64,000 nucleotides of DNA from Pseudocercospora fijiensis CIRAD86 (lineage: Eukaryota > Ascomycota > Dothideomycetes > Mycosphaerellales > Mycosphaerellaceae). A model generated the notes under the pieces. The model had not been told where the DNA came from. It saw nothing but the letters and a program-made list of their open reading frames with translations, and searched no databases. The translations under genes were made by a program, and so were the position numbers. Of this stretch, positions 45,830 to 59,136 are shown in pieces; positions within the stretch are counted from its first letter, which is position 1, and each line of letters begins with the position of its first letter. The stretch lies in NCBI RefSeq assembly GCF_000340215.1, contig NW_006921535.1:3396596-3460595 (forward strand), read 5' to 3'.

Positions 45830-48800
45830 AATATAGATAAAACCTAATAAACATTGCAACATTACTAAACATTATATAGTACAATATTAACAAGAGTAAA
45901 GACAAGGTATAGAGGAGCTTCCTTTAAGTACTAAACCTAAAAGAATATTACATTATTGCAATCTAAGAGCCCTAGCTTAACCTATATACAAAGAGACTAG
46001 CAATAGTTAAAGACCTAAGATACTACCTAATTATCTACAACTAGGGAGCCCTAAGGACATATATCTATATTAGTAAGGAGATAGATACAAAAACCTAGTA
46101 GGCTATACTATAGGAGGATAGGGACCTAATATTAGTTTAAGTAGAGACATCCTAAGGTACACTCTAAGTCCACTATATATACAACCTACTACTAGACTTA
46201 AGAAGCAGTATCTAACTGAAAACCCTAGAAAGACTACCTAGAGTTATCTAGGGGAATACCTACTAAATTCTACTTAGGGATTTCAACCTCTACTACCCCC
46301 TCTAGGGCTTAGACTTTACCCTAGCTTACCACTTCCTAGTAGGAAGACTGATTAATATATTAGAGAGGGAAGGAATAGAAATTGTTACCCTAAAGGGACT
46401 AATTACTTAAGAGGCAAGAGGAAGCAGCAGTATACTAGACCTATACTTTGTATTACATTAGATTAGGAATAGGATTATAAGATATAGAGTTAACTAGGAA
46501 CTAGAAGAATTATTAGACTACTTCCCGGTATAGATTAAGCTAAATGTCTAAGCTAATTAGGAAAGGGAACTAGAGGAGAAGCTTAACTAGAAAGGTACCT
46601 AATAGGGCAGGATTAGGGAGGAACTAGAAAGGGACCTAAAACTAGAGGAACTCTTAACAAAGCACCTACTAAGGCTAGAGGACATTAATAAGGCAGTAGA
46701 AGAACTAATAGGAATCCTAAAACAGGTAGCTAGAAAGCATACCCTAATAAAGAAACATTCACTATACTAGCAACTATACTAGACTAGTAAGTGTATAAGG
46801 AAGGTTAAAGTAGCAAGGAAGGCTAGGAGGCAGTAGACACAAACTTATACCTAGGAAGCATAGGATAACTATAACAAAGCCTACTAGGAAAAGAAGATCT
46901 AGATTAAGAAAGATAAGATACAAGAATAGAGATCTACAATAGGAATAATTATAAAGAAACTAGAGGAGATATAGAGGATAGCTAAATAGGCAAAGAGACC
47001 TAAATAGGACAAGGACATACTACTACAATTCCCGGACATTATAGACTAATAAGGACAAATATAGACTACAATAGAAGGGAAAGTAAGAGCCCTAGGCTAA
47101 CACTTCTTCTATAGAAAAGTATAAGCAGACCTATTAGACATAAAGGAGAAAGAATAAGAGACTCTACTACTAGGCATACTAAGAGACACCTAGGTTAAGC
47201 CCGAAACTATTGAAAGGATCCTAAAGAAAATTCTAGGCAACAAGGCACTAAGAGAAGACAAGATCTATAACAAACTTCTAAAAGCATATAGGAAGGGGCT
47301 AGCCCTAGCACTAGCTAATATCTTTTTACAAAGCCTAGTACTAGGACACTACCTAAGACTATTTAGGAAGTCCCTAATAGTAGTACTAAGGAAGCCCTAG
47401 AAGGAAGACTATATACAGCTTAAGGCCTATAGACTAATAGCCCTACTTAATACAATAGGCAAGGTGCTAGAAAAAATTGTCGCTAAAAGGCTAACAACCT
47501 TTGCCGAGGAAAGGAACATCCTTCCTAAAGGCTAGATAGGAGGAAGAAAGAAGAGGTCAATACTAATAGCTATAGAACTAATTATAGAACAGATTAAGCA
47601 TATCTAGTACTATAGTTAAAACTAGGTAGCAACCCTCCTCTCCCTTAACATCTTAGGAGCCTTTAATAATGTCTCCTATAAAAGGCTCCTATATATACTT
47701 AAATAGAAAGCTATACTAAACTAGATAGTCCAATTCATCTAGTCCTTCCTATAGGAAAGATCAATACAGCTTATTCTAGGCAAATTCAAATTAGACCTAA
47801 TACTAACTAAAAAGGGAATCCCCTAAGGATTAATACTCTCCCTAATCCTCTTCCTTATCTTTATAGTAGACCTACTCCTACTCCTAAAATCAAAAAACAC
47901 ATTAGCATTAGGGTTTGTAGATAATACAAACATCCTAGCCTAGTCTAAGACAATAGAAACCAACTGTAAGATCCTAGAAGAGAAGCACTAGGAGTATAAA
48001 AAATAGGCAAGGAGGTATAGAGCAAAATTCGCCCTAGAAAAGTACTAGCTTATCTACTTTAGTAAGGCTAAATCAACCTACAATATAAAGCAATTAATTA
48101 CTATCTAAGGCTTTGAAACCTAACTATTAGCAGAGCTTAGGGTACTAGGGATCTAGCTAGATCCAAAACTAAATTAGGGACTATAAGTAAAGAAGGCAAA
48201 GTAGAGGGCAGATACTAATATACAATCCATTAATAGGCTTATAGCCTCTATATAGGGGGCTATATTCGAGAAAGCCAAAGTTATATATAAAGCAATTGTC
48301 AAGCTAGCAATGCTATATAGAGTACAGATATAGATAGCTTAGGAGAAAACACTAAAGAGGATTAAGCAACTAGTTAGTAGGTCCTAAACTTAAAGCCTAA
48401 AGAAAATCCTAGGAGCATACAAAACTATACTAATAAGGGTAGTAGAAATAGAATTAGGGATCCTACTAGTCAAACAATACTTCAAGGGACTAAGACACTA
48501 ATATATAGCAAAGACAATAGAATACCTAGCCTAACAGACTATCTAAAAGGCACTAGACAAGATAAAAACCTAGTGCATTAGGACTAGGAAGCGAGACAGA
48601 CTATAAATAACTTCCTAGAAAGTTAAAGACCTAGAGCAATATAGAGTCTTAACAAGAGAAATACTAGAGAAAGAGCTTTAGGGACTAAACATAAGGCTAA
48701 AAGAAGATAAGCCAAAGGGAGAGAAACAAAGCCTAGCAGAATCAATTGCTAGATACCTATAGGAGCAGGAATAGAACAAAATATAAGTCAAACTAGGAAC

Positions 48801-49200
48801 CTTAAAGGCACTAATCAAATTTAATTAATACAACTACTAGCTCTATAAGGACCTAAACAGGGCCGAGGCAAGCCTAGCTATCTAAATTAGATCTAAACAC
48901 ATTAGACTCAGATCTTACCTGTTTAGAAGAAACGTCCTAGGAATTGAAAGCAGGGCTTACTAATATAGCTACTAATCTTAGAACCCTAAGTATATACTGC
49001 TAGTCTGCCCTTAATAGTTAGAAGGTAGAAGTAACTAGAGACTAAAAGCAATAGAAAGGGAATACGATAAGCTAATCTAGAGCAAAGAAGACCTAAAGAG
49101 GATAGTAAAGTAGATTATTAAATAGGGATTTATATAACAATTCGCACTAGTAAGGGAAACTAAGGAGTAGATAAGAAGGAGGGAAGAAGAGGGGGAAAGA
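45830..49200 (+). pseudogene. LINE ORF2, endonuclease and reverse transcriptase, RIP-inactivated
   Basis: The apurinic-like endonuclease begins near 45850 (YNINKSKDKV, then IIAI-stop-EP-stop, from an AIQEPW-type motif). Reverse transcriptase motifs: LSLNILGAFNNVS near 47640, KKGIP-stop-GLILS near 47810, and FVDN at 47914-47925 in place of FVDD. A C-terminal Cys/His remnant (HILLVCP type) sits near 48990. Stops are TAG and TAA. This layout is that of fungal Tad1-clade elements; no RNase H domain is claimed. Confidence 0.85.
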
Positions 49201-49418
49201 AGGGCAGGGCAGTAGGCAAGGTAGTTAGAGGGTAACAACTATAATACTAGTGCACCCTAAAGGAAGGAAAACAAGGAAACGAGGAAGATTAACACTTATA
49301 AATAGGACAGGAGGGAGGTTTTTACTAACTAAGTTGGTTTCCTACCTAAAACAATACATAGAAACAGACCTGCATAGGCCGAAAGGCACTATAACAGGCA
49401 AATGAAATATCTATCTAT

Positions 49419-49434
49419 CTATATACTCCTTATA
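49419..49434. repeat. Right copy of 16-bp LINE target-site duplication
   Basis: CTATATACTCCTTATA directly after the ATCT-rich tail; family-B sequence resumes behind it. Confidence 0.9.
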
Positions 49435-52400
49435 AATATACTAGTATAGAAGGTTGCCTAACTTAAATCGCTGCCTATAGACCTTATAAGCGTGCTTTAT
49501 AGAGGCAAATAGTTAGATCGCCGCTAGTAGGGACGCTTTAGCCTATAGTACCGAGTTTAACGCTAATAGCGAGCAGTCGCCTACGTCTATAAAGTAAGCT
49601 CCTAAGCCCGGATCGGAGTCGTATAGGTCGGTAAAGTAGTCGGCGTCTTCTCCGGCGTTACTAAAATAGCTATAATTATCCGCGTCGGTTCTCCTATTAT
49701 CCTCCTAACTATCCTCCTAATAGCCGTTATTAGCTTAGTTAGTATTATTTACAGTATCGCCTACTCTCTTACTATTATCGGCAAAGTTAGCCTACTTACG
49801 AGCTCGATCGTTACGCTTTCTATTCTATCGATTAAATAGGCGCGAATCGACTCGCTTTAGGTCTTTCGGAAGGAAGATAGAGCTACTACCCTTCGACGGT
49901 TCTTTACTATTTCCTACCGGCGGTAGGCGATTCTACTAATAGGCGTTAGTAAGGCGTAGTAGGTTTAGTCGGTCGATATCGCGGTTCCGGTAGTTAGGGG
50001 ACGCTCTTACTAGAGCGAAGCTCGCTAGAGTATAAGAGGCGTTCCCTTCGTATCGGTTCTACTAGGCAGCCTTACTAGCGCGGCTATTATTCCTAGTCGT
50101 AGCGTCTAGGCGACGATTAGACGAGGACGAAAGCATATACTCCTAGATTAATACCTACTTCTCGTAGTACGTAACCTACTTATTAACCTTTATATAACGA
50201 TTTAGCTCGTCTATATTTAATTAGAGGCGCGGATCTATTCGATAATAAGCTTCTAAGAGCTAGTTCGATTTCCGTATACTAGTATCCTTAGCGAGTCGTA
50301 CTATCTTAATAATAAAGTCCGTTACTAAACGCCCTAAAGCGATATCCTACTAGTCGTAGCGTTACTTATCGAGGAGATCTATCGCCTTTATTAGAGGAAC
50401 CTTCTATTTCTTACTAAGATAACGTTCCTAGCGCTTTAGACTGTATCTGCCGTAGAGCTTTACTCGGTTGCGGCTAGAAAGGTAACTATAATACTAACTA
50501 AGCGCTACCCCTCGAAAGCAAAGGGAGAGGTTAAGACGAACCGTCTCTCGCTCTATAATATAAGTATAATCCTTAGCCGCTTCGATAAAAGCATATACCG
50601 AACGGTATATTATCTTATTTCCGACTAAAGCGTAGTCTCCCTCGCCGTAATCCGTAACGCTAAGCAGAGGATCGAAGAACCTAAGATACGCTAGATCGAA
50701 CTATAGCCGCTAGGGGCGGGCGTAGTACCCCTAGATATAACTCGCTTTAGAAACTAGCGATTCCGCGACGTAGTCCCGATAATACTAATAGTGTCTACGA
50801 TAGCGGGCGTATCTATAATAACTAGTATCTAAGGAGCTATTATTATCTAACGAGGATTAATCGGAGTCGTCCGAATCCTTACTATTTAATAAGGATCTAT
50901 CCTTACTCGGATTATCCCTATACCGACGGTGCTTCCGGCGTTGCTTCTTGCCTTCCTATAGTAGACCCTATAAGTCTAATAGCGGAAAGGGCAAAGGCTA
51001 ACCCTACGTCGGCTTACGAGAGGAAATACCCGGATCGAAGTTACTAGGTAGCGGTAGTAGAGGATCGTTAGGAGGATTACCGGGCGGATTGCCTAGCGCA
51101 AACCTGCCCCGACGTAAGTAGCTATACCTACGGGCATTTATATATACGTCTGCCCTCTACTAGTAATTATATTAACCTGGGTTCGGCTAGGGCGGACTTA
51201 GCTTATATATAGCCGATAGTAGTAAAATCGCCTATTCTATTAGAAAGTCTAATACGACTTCGTTAAGATAGACTCCTCTCCGTCTAGCTAATTTGCGAAG
51301 ATAATTACGACGCTAACAGTTTTGTTATATAGCGATATTCGCCCTATCGATCTCCTCGGTTGTTTGCGAGATATCTACCGGGATACGATATTAGAAACAA
51401 CTACGCGGCTCGTTAGCCTACAGGTCGGCGAGGCCGTCGTTTATTAGAGGCAATTAGCTACGACCGATATCCTAGAACGGCGACGTCGACAGATCGGAAG
51501 GCCTAGTTAATAGTTCCTTAGAGGAAGTCTTAGGTAGAGGCCCCCTTAGCTTCTAAGGATTCTCGTCTGCCGGATATCGTAGCTTAAGTAGCCTCCGTAA
51601 GAAAACCGATTTAAGCGAGCTATTAGGCGAACCGGGACGCTATTCCGGCGGCACGGTTGTTTCTACTATAGTAATAGGCGAAACCGTAGGCCGCGGTAGA
51701 ACTTAAGCTAGTTAGGCTAGTAGGCGCTACTCTACTATAGGTAGTAGATAGATATCCGGGTAGGATTAACGGTAATAGTATAAATCGCGCACCGTCGGGA
51801 GCGCGGCTTTAAGCTCCTTAACCGATTTAGTTAGAATTCCTTTATCTACTACCTACTACCCTAGGAAGTTGTAACCGTTAAGGGCGTTTAAGTAGAGTTC
51901 CTCGATTTTAGCCTATAAAGGCGGCGGATTTCCTATAAGCAGGTAATAGCGCAGAACGTATAAGGTAAGCAAGTCGATTCGGCTATACTTTGCCTTAAGC
52001 TAGGTCGCGAAGTTCTCGCTATAATCGACGTAGTTCTAAATATAGGAACAGATACGTAGGATATAGGGCTCTATATCTAGCAATCCGAGATTATAGTACT
52101 AGGGTAGCGGTTAAACCGCTAGCTTAGCTAATTTCGAGGCTTCTACCGGAGTTAGAAGCGAGTCCGAAGGAGCTACGGCAAGCGGGTAGACTATTAGTAA
52201 GAGGGTAGAGGCGAGATAGTCTCTAGATAGAGGACAATAACGGAGAACCGACTAAAGGCGGAGGAGCGTAGCTTATCGGGGCAGGTCCTCCTAGGGAAAG
52301 CAGCTACCCCTAGACCTAGGTATAGTAGGCAATTGCTACTAAAGGTAGAAACTACTACTACTATCTCCTCGGGGTACTAATAGGATCGCCGATAAGGCGC

Positions 52401-52615
52401 TCGCGCGTCGGTAGGGTATAGTTTAGAAGGGTAGTAAATCGAATAGGTACCGTCGTAATAGGTAGGAGTTAAATCGTAGTAATCGGCGGAAGATCGGTAG
52501 GACCTATAGCTAATCGCGTCGATTCTCGTCGTAGCCGTAACGACTAGGGTCGATTCGGGTAGAGGACTAGTAGTTAGTATAGAAGCTAACTAAGTGTTTA
52601 GCGAAGCTACTAAGT
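49435..52615 (-). pseudogene. Gag-like region and leader of family-B element, RIP-inactivated
   Basis: Between the LINE and the right LTR a minus-strand frame at about 50350-49950 reads as a helical, Lys/Arg/Tyr-rich protein (for example YYRIDPRL, then NIDELNRYIKVNK), as expected for gag. Ser/Arg-rich and Pro-rich parts lie on both sides. The first 500 bp after the LTR are probably untranslated. I could not define a zinc knuckle or a tRNA-type primer site. Boundaries are approximate. Confidence 0.6.
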
Positions 52616-52803
52616 TACTAGGTATACGGTTATAGTACGAAGGTATCGTAATAGTTATATAGTATAAAAGTTAATATATTCTCTAAGGTGCCGCGAGGTA
52701 AGCTATCTGTATAATAGTCCTACTATTAGTAGTAATAGCGACCGTAGCGGTCGATAGTAACCGCTGCCTACTATCGTATATATAATAGTGTTATATCGTA
52801 ATA
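52616..52803 (-). repeat. 5' LTR (right) of family-B element
   Basis: 188 bp, TACTAGGTATACGG...CGTAATA on the plus strand, followed by the CCTAG duplication. It carries more CpA/TpG losses than the left LTR (TACTAGGTATA against TGCTAGGCACA). Confidence 0.93.
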
Positions 52804-53639
52804 CCTAGTAATGTCCGCTTCCGAGGGTTATTATTCTTATTATTACGAGGACTATTATTTACTATTATAGTTTTACTAGCCCTAATTAGTTAGGTTTGGC
52901 AGCCTTTAATTGTTAATCTTATTTTATCTTTTTAGAAAAAATACAGCTCGTTTAGTTTCTGTAGGTAAAGGCTATTATAAGTGCAATAGTTAAGGTTCGC
53001 CTCGCTTAAAGGGTTAGAAAGATCGAGGAGTAACCTATTGTCCGTAAGATCGACCCCGGCTAGCTTAGCTCTATAGTTTTGCCCTTAGTTAGTTAGTCTA
53101 TTAATCGCTTAATCTTTTTAGTCTCTAAGTCCTTCGAACGGCTTAACCCTTTTAACCTAGCTAGTATAGGTAAGGTTGTTTTATAGGTATAGTAGCGACA
53201 ATAGGTAAGGTTAGCAATAGTAGCGAGTAGGTAATGTTAATAATAGTAGCGCTAGTCGTCTTAGTACTAACCTTGCCTTGCTTCCGATTTCCTTCTTTAA
53301 CTAATAATATACTCTATAATACTATTACTAATATAGCCGCGTCGGCCGTATCGCCCTTTAGTATAGCGCGTCGTTATCCTTATTATTACTATTTATACGT
53401 ACGCGCGCCGCCCTCGCCGATCGCCTAGGCCTCGAGGCCTCGATAGAAAGAAGGAATAAAAGGGGGACCTATAGGGCGCGTTAGTAAAGAGGTAGAATTC
53501 TTAAAAGAGTAGGCGATTAGTTAACGTATCGTAGCGCGCCTAGTATAGTCTTATTATCCTTTGTTGCTAATAATTGCTTGCCTCTAGTTAGTTAGCTAAT
53601 AGCACCTCGGGGGTAGTATTAGCCCTAGGTCTCTCTAGC

Positions 53640-56600
53640 GGTTCTAGCGGCACTATAGGCCCTTAGCCTTCTTCTTATTCTTTACGCTAGTCTAATACTC
53701 GTCTAACAACTTAGTTATATCCTTAAAAGAGCCTTTATCTTTCTATAAGTCCTGTTTAGGTAAATAGCCCTACTATCTTAATAGGTACTCCTTCTTGCCC
53801 TTCCTAGTCCGATGCTTTAGTATACGCTCTATAGACTACAGCTCTTCGCCGTTAGCTAGTATCTCTTTATATTTAGTAGGGGCTTCTTTATTAGGGTCTC
53901 TATAGTAGTAATATAGTTTAAGGAGAGAGATATAGAAGGTATCGTAGATAGTATAGTATAGTAGGAGCTATAACTAATAGGCCTAGCTATTGCCCTTCGG
54001 TTCTCGGATTCGGAATAGGCTAATAAACCGTAGTGCTAGTTTAGGGCGTGTTTTGCTATTAGGTAATAGGTGTTTGCGGATACAGAGGTTCTTTATACTA
54101 AGCATAACTATATCGCCTTACTTAAAGGCTATCGGTATATAGTGTTTATTATAATAGGCCTTCTAATATACCTAGGCTTTTGCTAGTTTGTTAGCTATCT
54201 TAGCGTAAATCTCTCGCATCTTTTAAACCCTCTCGATAGCCGCTAGTATTTTAGGGGCTTAACGCGCTTCCCTTTCCTTACGCTCGGCCTCGAGCGAGGT
54301 AAATAGACCTTATAGTAAGGCAGCGTTTTGGCCTATTATAGCTATATATAGTAAAACCTTAGTTAATAAATATACGCTATTATTGTATATAAATTCGGCC
54401 GGTTATAGGAGGTCGACCTATCTATTAGGGTTCTTATTAATATAGCTTCGTAAGTATTGCTATAGCGTAGTATTCTATCTCTCGGTTTGGCTATCTGTTT
54501 ATAGATAGAAGGCTATAGATAGCCGATGCTTAAGTCTTAGCTATAGGCATATCTTACTCTAATAATAGGATATAAATATCGAGCCTCGGTTAGAGACTAT
54601 CCCTTTAGGGGTTCTCTAATAGCTATAGAAGATATTGTTCTATAGGGCTTCGGCTATATTAATAGCAGTCTAATCCTTCCGAGCGGGGATATAGCGAGCG
54701 CCCTTAGTAAACTAGTCTACGACGACTAGAATAGCGTTAAAGATATCTTTGCTTTCTCTTCGCTTAGTAGGGGGAAGACCTATAATAAAGTCTATTATAA
54801 GCTCTGCAAATAGTTTATAAGGAATTAGCAATAAGGACAACTCGCTAAAAGGCTAATACTTTAGTACCTTAACACGTTAATATACGGTATACGTGTTTAC
54901 GTAGTCCTTTATATCCCGCTTACTATTTAGCTAGTAGTATATACGCGATAGTAGCTCGTACGACCTCTCTATACTATAGTAACCGGTAAGCTTACTATTA
55001 TAGTGTCGCTTAAGAAGCTCTTGTCGTATCGAATACTCGGCAGGGATATACAATCTACCCTTATAGCGCAAATAGCTATCGGTATTAATCGACTAATTCT
55101 TACTAGATCTAGTTTTGCGACTATTAGCAAGCTAATCTATACGGACCGTAGTAAAAGCGTCCCTTTGTTAAGCGCGTAACAGCTCGTTTATAAAGGCTTA
55201 ACTATCTCCTTATACAAGTTCGCTTAATAGCACCCTCGCTATTGTGCGTAGTACGTACTATATATATCTAGTAGTACTAGTAGCCGGATTAACTATAGCA
55301 GTGCTTTAATCCGAGTCGCTATTACTATATATAGCGATATCGACTAGGGAGTTATCGTAACCCTTCCTATTAGTGTTATTAAGCTTAATACGCACTATTA
55401 ATATAGCAAGAGCATTAATATACTTCAAGCCGTCGCGGAGTCCGGTAAGCCGCTTATCCTACGCTTGCCTTACTACGAGGTCTATAGCAATCTTATACTA
55501 TAGGGTTAGAAACAATAAATTAATGGATTAGGTTTCGCTATCGTAATTAGGTCGCCTCGATAGGCTATTAGTAGGGTTACTTACGCCTAGCCGATATAAT
55601 ATATTAAAATTAAACCTAGCGAGGTAGACAGCCTATCTAGCCTATTGACCTATAACCCTAGTAACCTTAGTAATGCTACGAAGGTTGTTATAGTCCGTAT
55701 AGACCTAAATAGGGTGCTAAGCACTATCGAGATAATAGCGCTAGTGTTTAAAGGCTTCTACGATTGCTAAGAGCTCTTACTCGTAGGTCTCGTACCGACG
55801 TTCTATATCGATTATCTTCCGTAAAAAGAAGGCAATTAGGTGCTAGTAATAGTTACTGTCTAACTGCTAAGACATTATAGCTAATATAGCGAACTGTAAA
55901 GCGTTAGTCTTAATACGGATTAGTTTGCTTAGTACGAAGTAGTGTAATAAGGGGACTTTAGTAAAGCGCTACTTTAAACCGTTAAAAGCGGCTTATGCTC
56001 TATTAGTCTATTTGAACTCTCTAGTTAGGTTAGCCTTAGTTTTAGTAAGCTTAGTTAGTAGCATTACATGCCTCGAATAGCCCTTAATAAACCGACGGTA
56101 AAAGTTAGCAAAACCTAGGAATAATTAAAGCTCCTTAACACTAGTAGGCGTTAGCTACTTAGTAATAGTCGTAATCCGATTAGGATTAGCCTTAATACCC
56201 TCGGTTAATACGAGGAAGCTAAGGAAGGCTACCTCCTTAGTAGCAAAGGTACATTTAGAAGGCTTGCAATATAGTCTATAGGTCCTTAGACGATCGAGTA
56301 CCTTGCGTACTATAGCCTAGTACTCTATAATATTAGGTAAATAGGTATAAACTAGGATATTATCTAGGTAAACTATATAGAGGTAGTCTAGTAGGCCTAA
56401 TAGAGCCCGATTAATATAGGACTAGAATATAGTAGGGGCATTAGCTAGCCTAAATAGTATAACTAAGTACTTAAAATGGCTATAGCGGGTACGGAAGGCT
56501 GTTTTCTATTTATCGCCCTTGCGAATGCGGATACGATAGTACGCATCCTTAATGTCTAATATAGTATAGAAATAGGCGCTAGAAAGGCGGTCGAGGGTTT

Positions 56601-57480
56601 TATTAATAAGCGGAAGTAGGTAGCGGTCCTTTATAGTAACAGTATTAAGCCCTCTGTAATTGGTATATAAACGCAGGCTACTATCCTTCTTTAGCACGAA
56701 TAGGATAGGTGTACTAGCAGGGCTGTTGCTATACTAAATTCGACTATTAGCTAGGTTCTTATCTAAGTACTTACGCAGTATAGCAAGCTCGCGTTTACCA
56801 AGGTTATAGAGGGGCCTAAAAGGAACCTCCTTGCCCTATATAATATCGATCTTATAGTCCGTCTCTTTAAATATAGGCAATATCGATGCTAGGTAGTGTT
56901 TAAACATATTAATATAGGTCTCGCGAATAGGCTATAGGATACGAGCGAGTTAATTAGGGTCTATGCTATTAGAGGGCACAGGTTCTTTGTTATTACTATC
57001 GAGCAGGTCGGCCGTCGGATTAGCTAGGGTTAGGTTGCTAATAAATAGGACCCTAATATCGTTAGGGCACTCGCTAATATTAATATATTTAATGTCCTCT
57101 TTCCTAGCGATCCTAAATCGCTACTATTAGCTGCCTAGGTCTATAGCTACGGCGTAGTGCTTAAGAACAGGGTTGCTAATAACAATAGTAGCTCCTTTAT
57201 ATAGGTTGTCTATATCTACTACGTAGGTAGTAAAGTCTAGTAGGCGTTTATTTCCGAGGTCGTCCTTTAGAACTATAGGAATATAGTAGGCCCTATAGGT
57301 TAAGTGCCGAGCGTTATTAAACTAAGCAAGGGTTAGTAGGTTAGTCCTAGGCAATTGTCGAAGGTCTAATTACTTAGCTAGGCGATAGCTAATAAAGGCA
57401 CTAACTGAATTCCCTAGGTCTAGCATAACCTTAGTTCTATAATTGTTGCTATACGTATCCTATATAAGACAGGTACGTAT
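53640..57480 (-). pseudogene. Pol of minus-strand family-A element, RIP-inactivated
   Basis: Co-linear with the complete copy: integrase at about 54900-54250, RNase H at 55900-55600, reverse transcriptase at about 56800-56200. A stop-free piece at 56506-56697 encodes an RT segment (SSLRLYTNYRGLNTVTIKDR). The active site at 56359-56370 reads YLDN. The protease-like end is near 57420. Confidence 0.88.
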
Positions 57481-57499
57481 AATAGCTAGCATAATATCG

Positions 57500-58920
57500 A
57501 TAGTCTTATGCCGTATAAGGCTAATAGTTAGTACGGCGCTTATTCTTTTTTCGAAGGTTGGCCTATAGGGGTAGCGTTAGCCGCTAAGAGGTGCTTTCGG
57601 TACTTAGTAGTAGTACGGTCGATTCGGGCCTAGTCCTTAGGTTTGTCGTATTAGCCTAGGAGATAGCTAGTACTATTATAGTTAAAGTACTTTAATCCGG
57701 TTAGGGGATTGCTATAGCCGCTATTACTGCTATTGTTAGTTAAGCGATTAGTATTATAGGGGTACGAGCCCCTTCTACGGCCCCTATTACGGCCTCCTCT
57801 ATATAGCCGTCGGCTACAGCCTCTTCTACGGTCGTTATTACTATTCCTATTATTAGTATTATTGTTCTAGTAGGAGCCTTAGTTTCTACTACGGCTACGG
57901 TTGTTAGCGGCTAGTCGTATCTTAGATTCTAACCGTTACTAAAGCTAGACTATACGCTCTACGGTTTCGACTTCTACTATAAATTAAATACATATAAGAT
58001 TAGCCTATTCAAACACACGGCGGCGGTCTAATTTAAGGACTAGTTCCTATCTTAGTTTAGGTCGTATCTTAGATATCTAGATAGAGTCGGTCTTAGGTAG
58101 TAAGTCGTCCTTAAGAGTCTTTAGATAGGCCTCGAAGGATCGAGAGGTTTAGTCGGCCTTTTGTTTAGTACGTAGGTATTAGTCTTAGGCGTACTGCTAG
58201 CGTAATATAGGGTTGCTAAGGGTGTTTAGTATAATAGTCTTATAGTCCTACTATTAAATAGCGGTCTAGTCGTAAAGGGAATCAAAATAGTTATCCTATA
58301 TACGCTTAGGGTTACCGTTAATATACTATATAGCATAGACAACTAAGGAATAGTTATCTAGCAGCGCTCTCGGTATATTACGCTAGTTAAGCTTACAGTT
58401 ACGAATATAGTTATTATATTGCTTCCGACTAGAGCTATTAAACACGGTATAGTCCTTAAGTTTAGCATCCTTCTTCTAGACTAGGACTAATAGTAAGGAA
58501 GGCCCTACTATCGGCTTAGTGTTAGTTATTAGGGCCTCCTAAAGGCGGCGGATTTCGAGGAGGTTGTCCTTTAGCTATTATTCTTAACGTAGAGCAGCGA
58601 GCCTATTTTAGGTAGCCTCTTAAAGCCTCGCTACTAGCTAGGGGCTAAAGGCTAGCTAGTTATATCGACGGTTAACAATATTGCTAAGAATGTTGTTAAC
58701 GGGCAACGATAGGTTATCCTCTTCGATTATAGGTTCTTTAGAAGGCCCCCTAGTAGGTTCTTTAGTAGGAGGCACTTTAGTAGGCAATATACTACTAGTA
58801 TTGTTATTGCTAGCACTACTAGTAGCGCTACGGTTATTATTGTTGTTTCGTAATAAGCCGGCTATTGTAATAGGGGGTAGGACTAATAATATATTATAGC
58901 CCCTTATAGTACGGATATAG
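57500..58920 (-). pseudogene. Gag of minus-strand family-A element, RIP-inactivated
   Basis: Reverse-complement counterpart of 27241-28640, with an Asn/Arg/Gly-rich segment near 57750-57900 and a Pro/Thr-rich start near 58750-58880. A plus-strand open frame at 58681-58899 is only the antisense of this part. Confidence 0.78.
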
Positions 58921-59136
58921 CGGAATTAGTAGGTATCGGCTTAGTATAATTAACTTAGTATAGTAGGCCGTATAGAAGGCCTTGCTTAATAATTAGTACG
59001 GTTATTCTAATAGAATAGTATATATAGATCCCGCCTCGGGCGCAATATAGTTAGATTAACGGTTTTCGTAGCTATACCGCTAAAAGCTTAAAATAAGGAC
59101 TATCTAGCTACTACCTTTAAAGGGTAGATCGAATAC

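Larger units (their letters stand above)
44457..49418 (+). mobile_element. Tad-like LINE (non-LTR retrotransposon)
   Basis: Plus-strand element inserted in family B and flanked by a 16-bp duplication. It has two decayed ORFs: a zinc-knuckle ORF1 and an endonuclease/reverse transcriptase ORF2 with a C-terminal Cys motif. It ends with a short ATCT-type tail (ATCTATCTATCT). Its first 75 bp match an antisense piece of family A. Stops are TAG/TAA, but the mutation pattern is lopsided: TpG is nearly absent while CpA is common. Confidence 0.9.
34900..52803 (-). mobile_element. Large Ty3/gypsy chromodomain element, family B, interrupted by a LINE
   Basis: 188-bp LTRs at both ends and a perfect 5-bp duplication CCTAG (34895-34899 and 52804-52808), within the 3' non-coding part of the family-A element. 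Without the LINE it is about 12.9 kb, roughly twice the usual fungal gypsy size. Minus-strand order: gag-like region (51.8-49.4 kb), protease (about 44.27 kb), reverse transcriptase, RNase H, integrase, chromodomain (ending near 40.2 kb), then about 4.7 kb of extra reading frame. Very strongly RIP-mutated: in 42001-42240 I count only one or two CpA and one TpG. Confidence 0.92.

Noticed and set aside
53234..53428. Plus-strand open frame near the family-B insertion site
   Set aside because: It lies in the non-coding 3' part of family A, and its low-complexity translation has no coding character.
56506..56697. Open frame of 63 codons with clear reverse transcriptase similarity
   Set aside because: It is a piece of the family-A pol pseudogene that happens to have escaped stops.
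58681..58899. Plus-strand open frame in the right part of the nest
   Set aside because: It is antisense to the gag region of the minus-strand family-A element.
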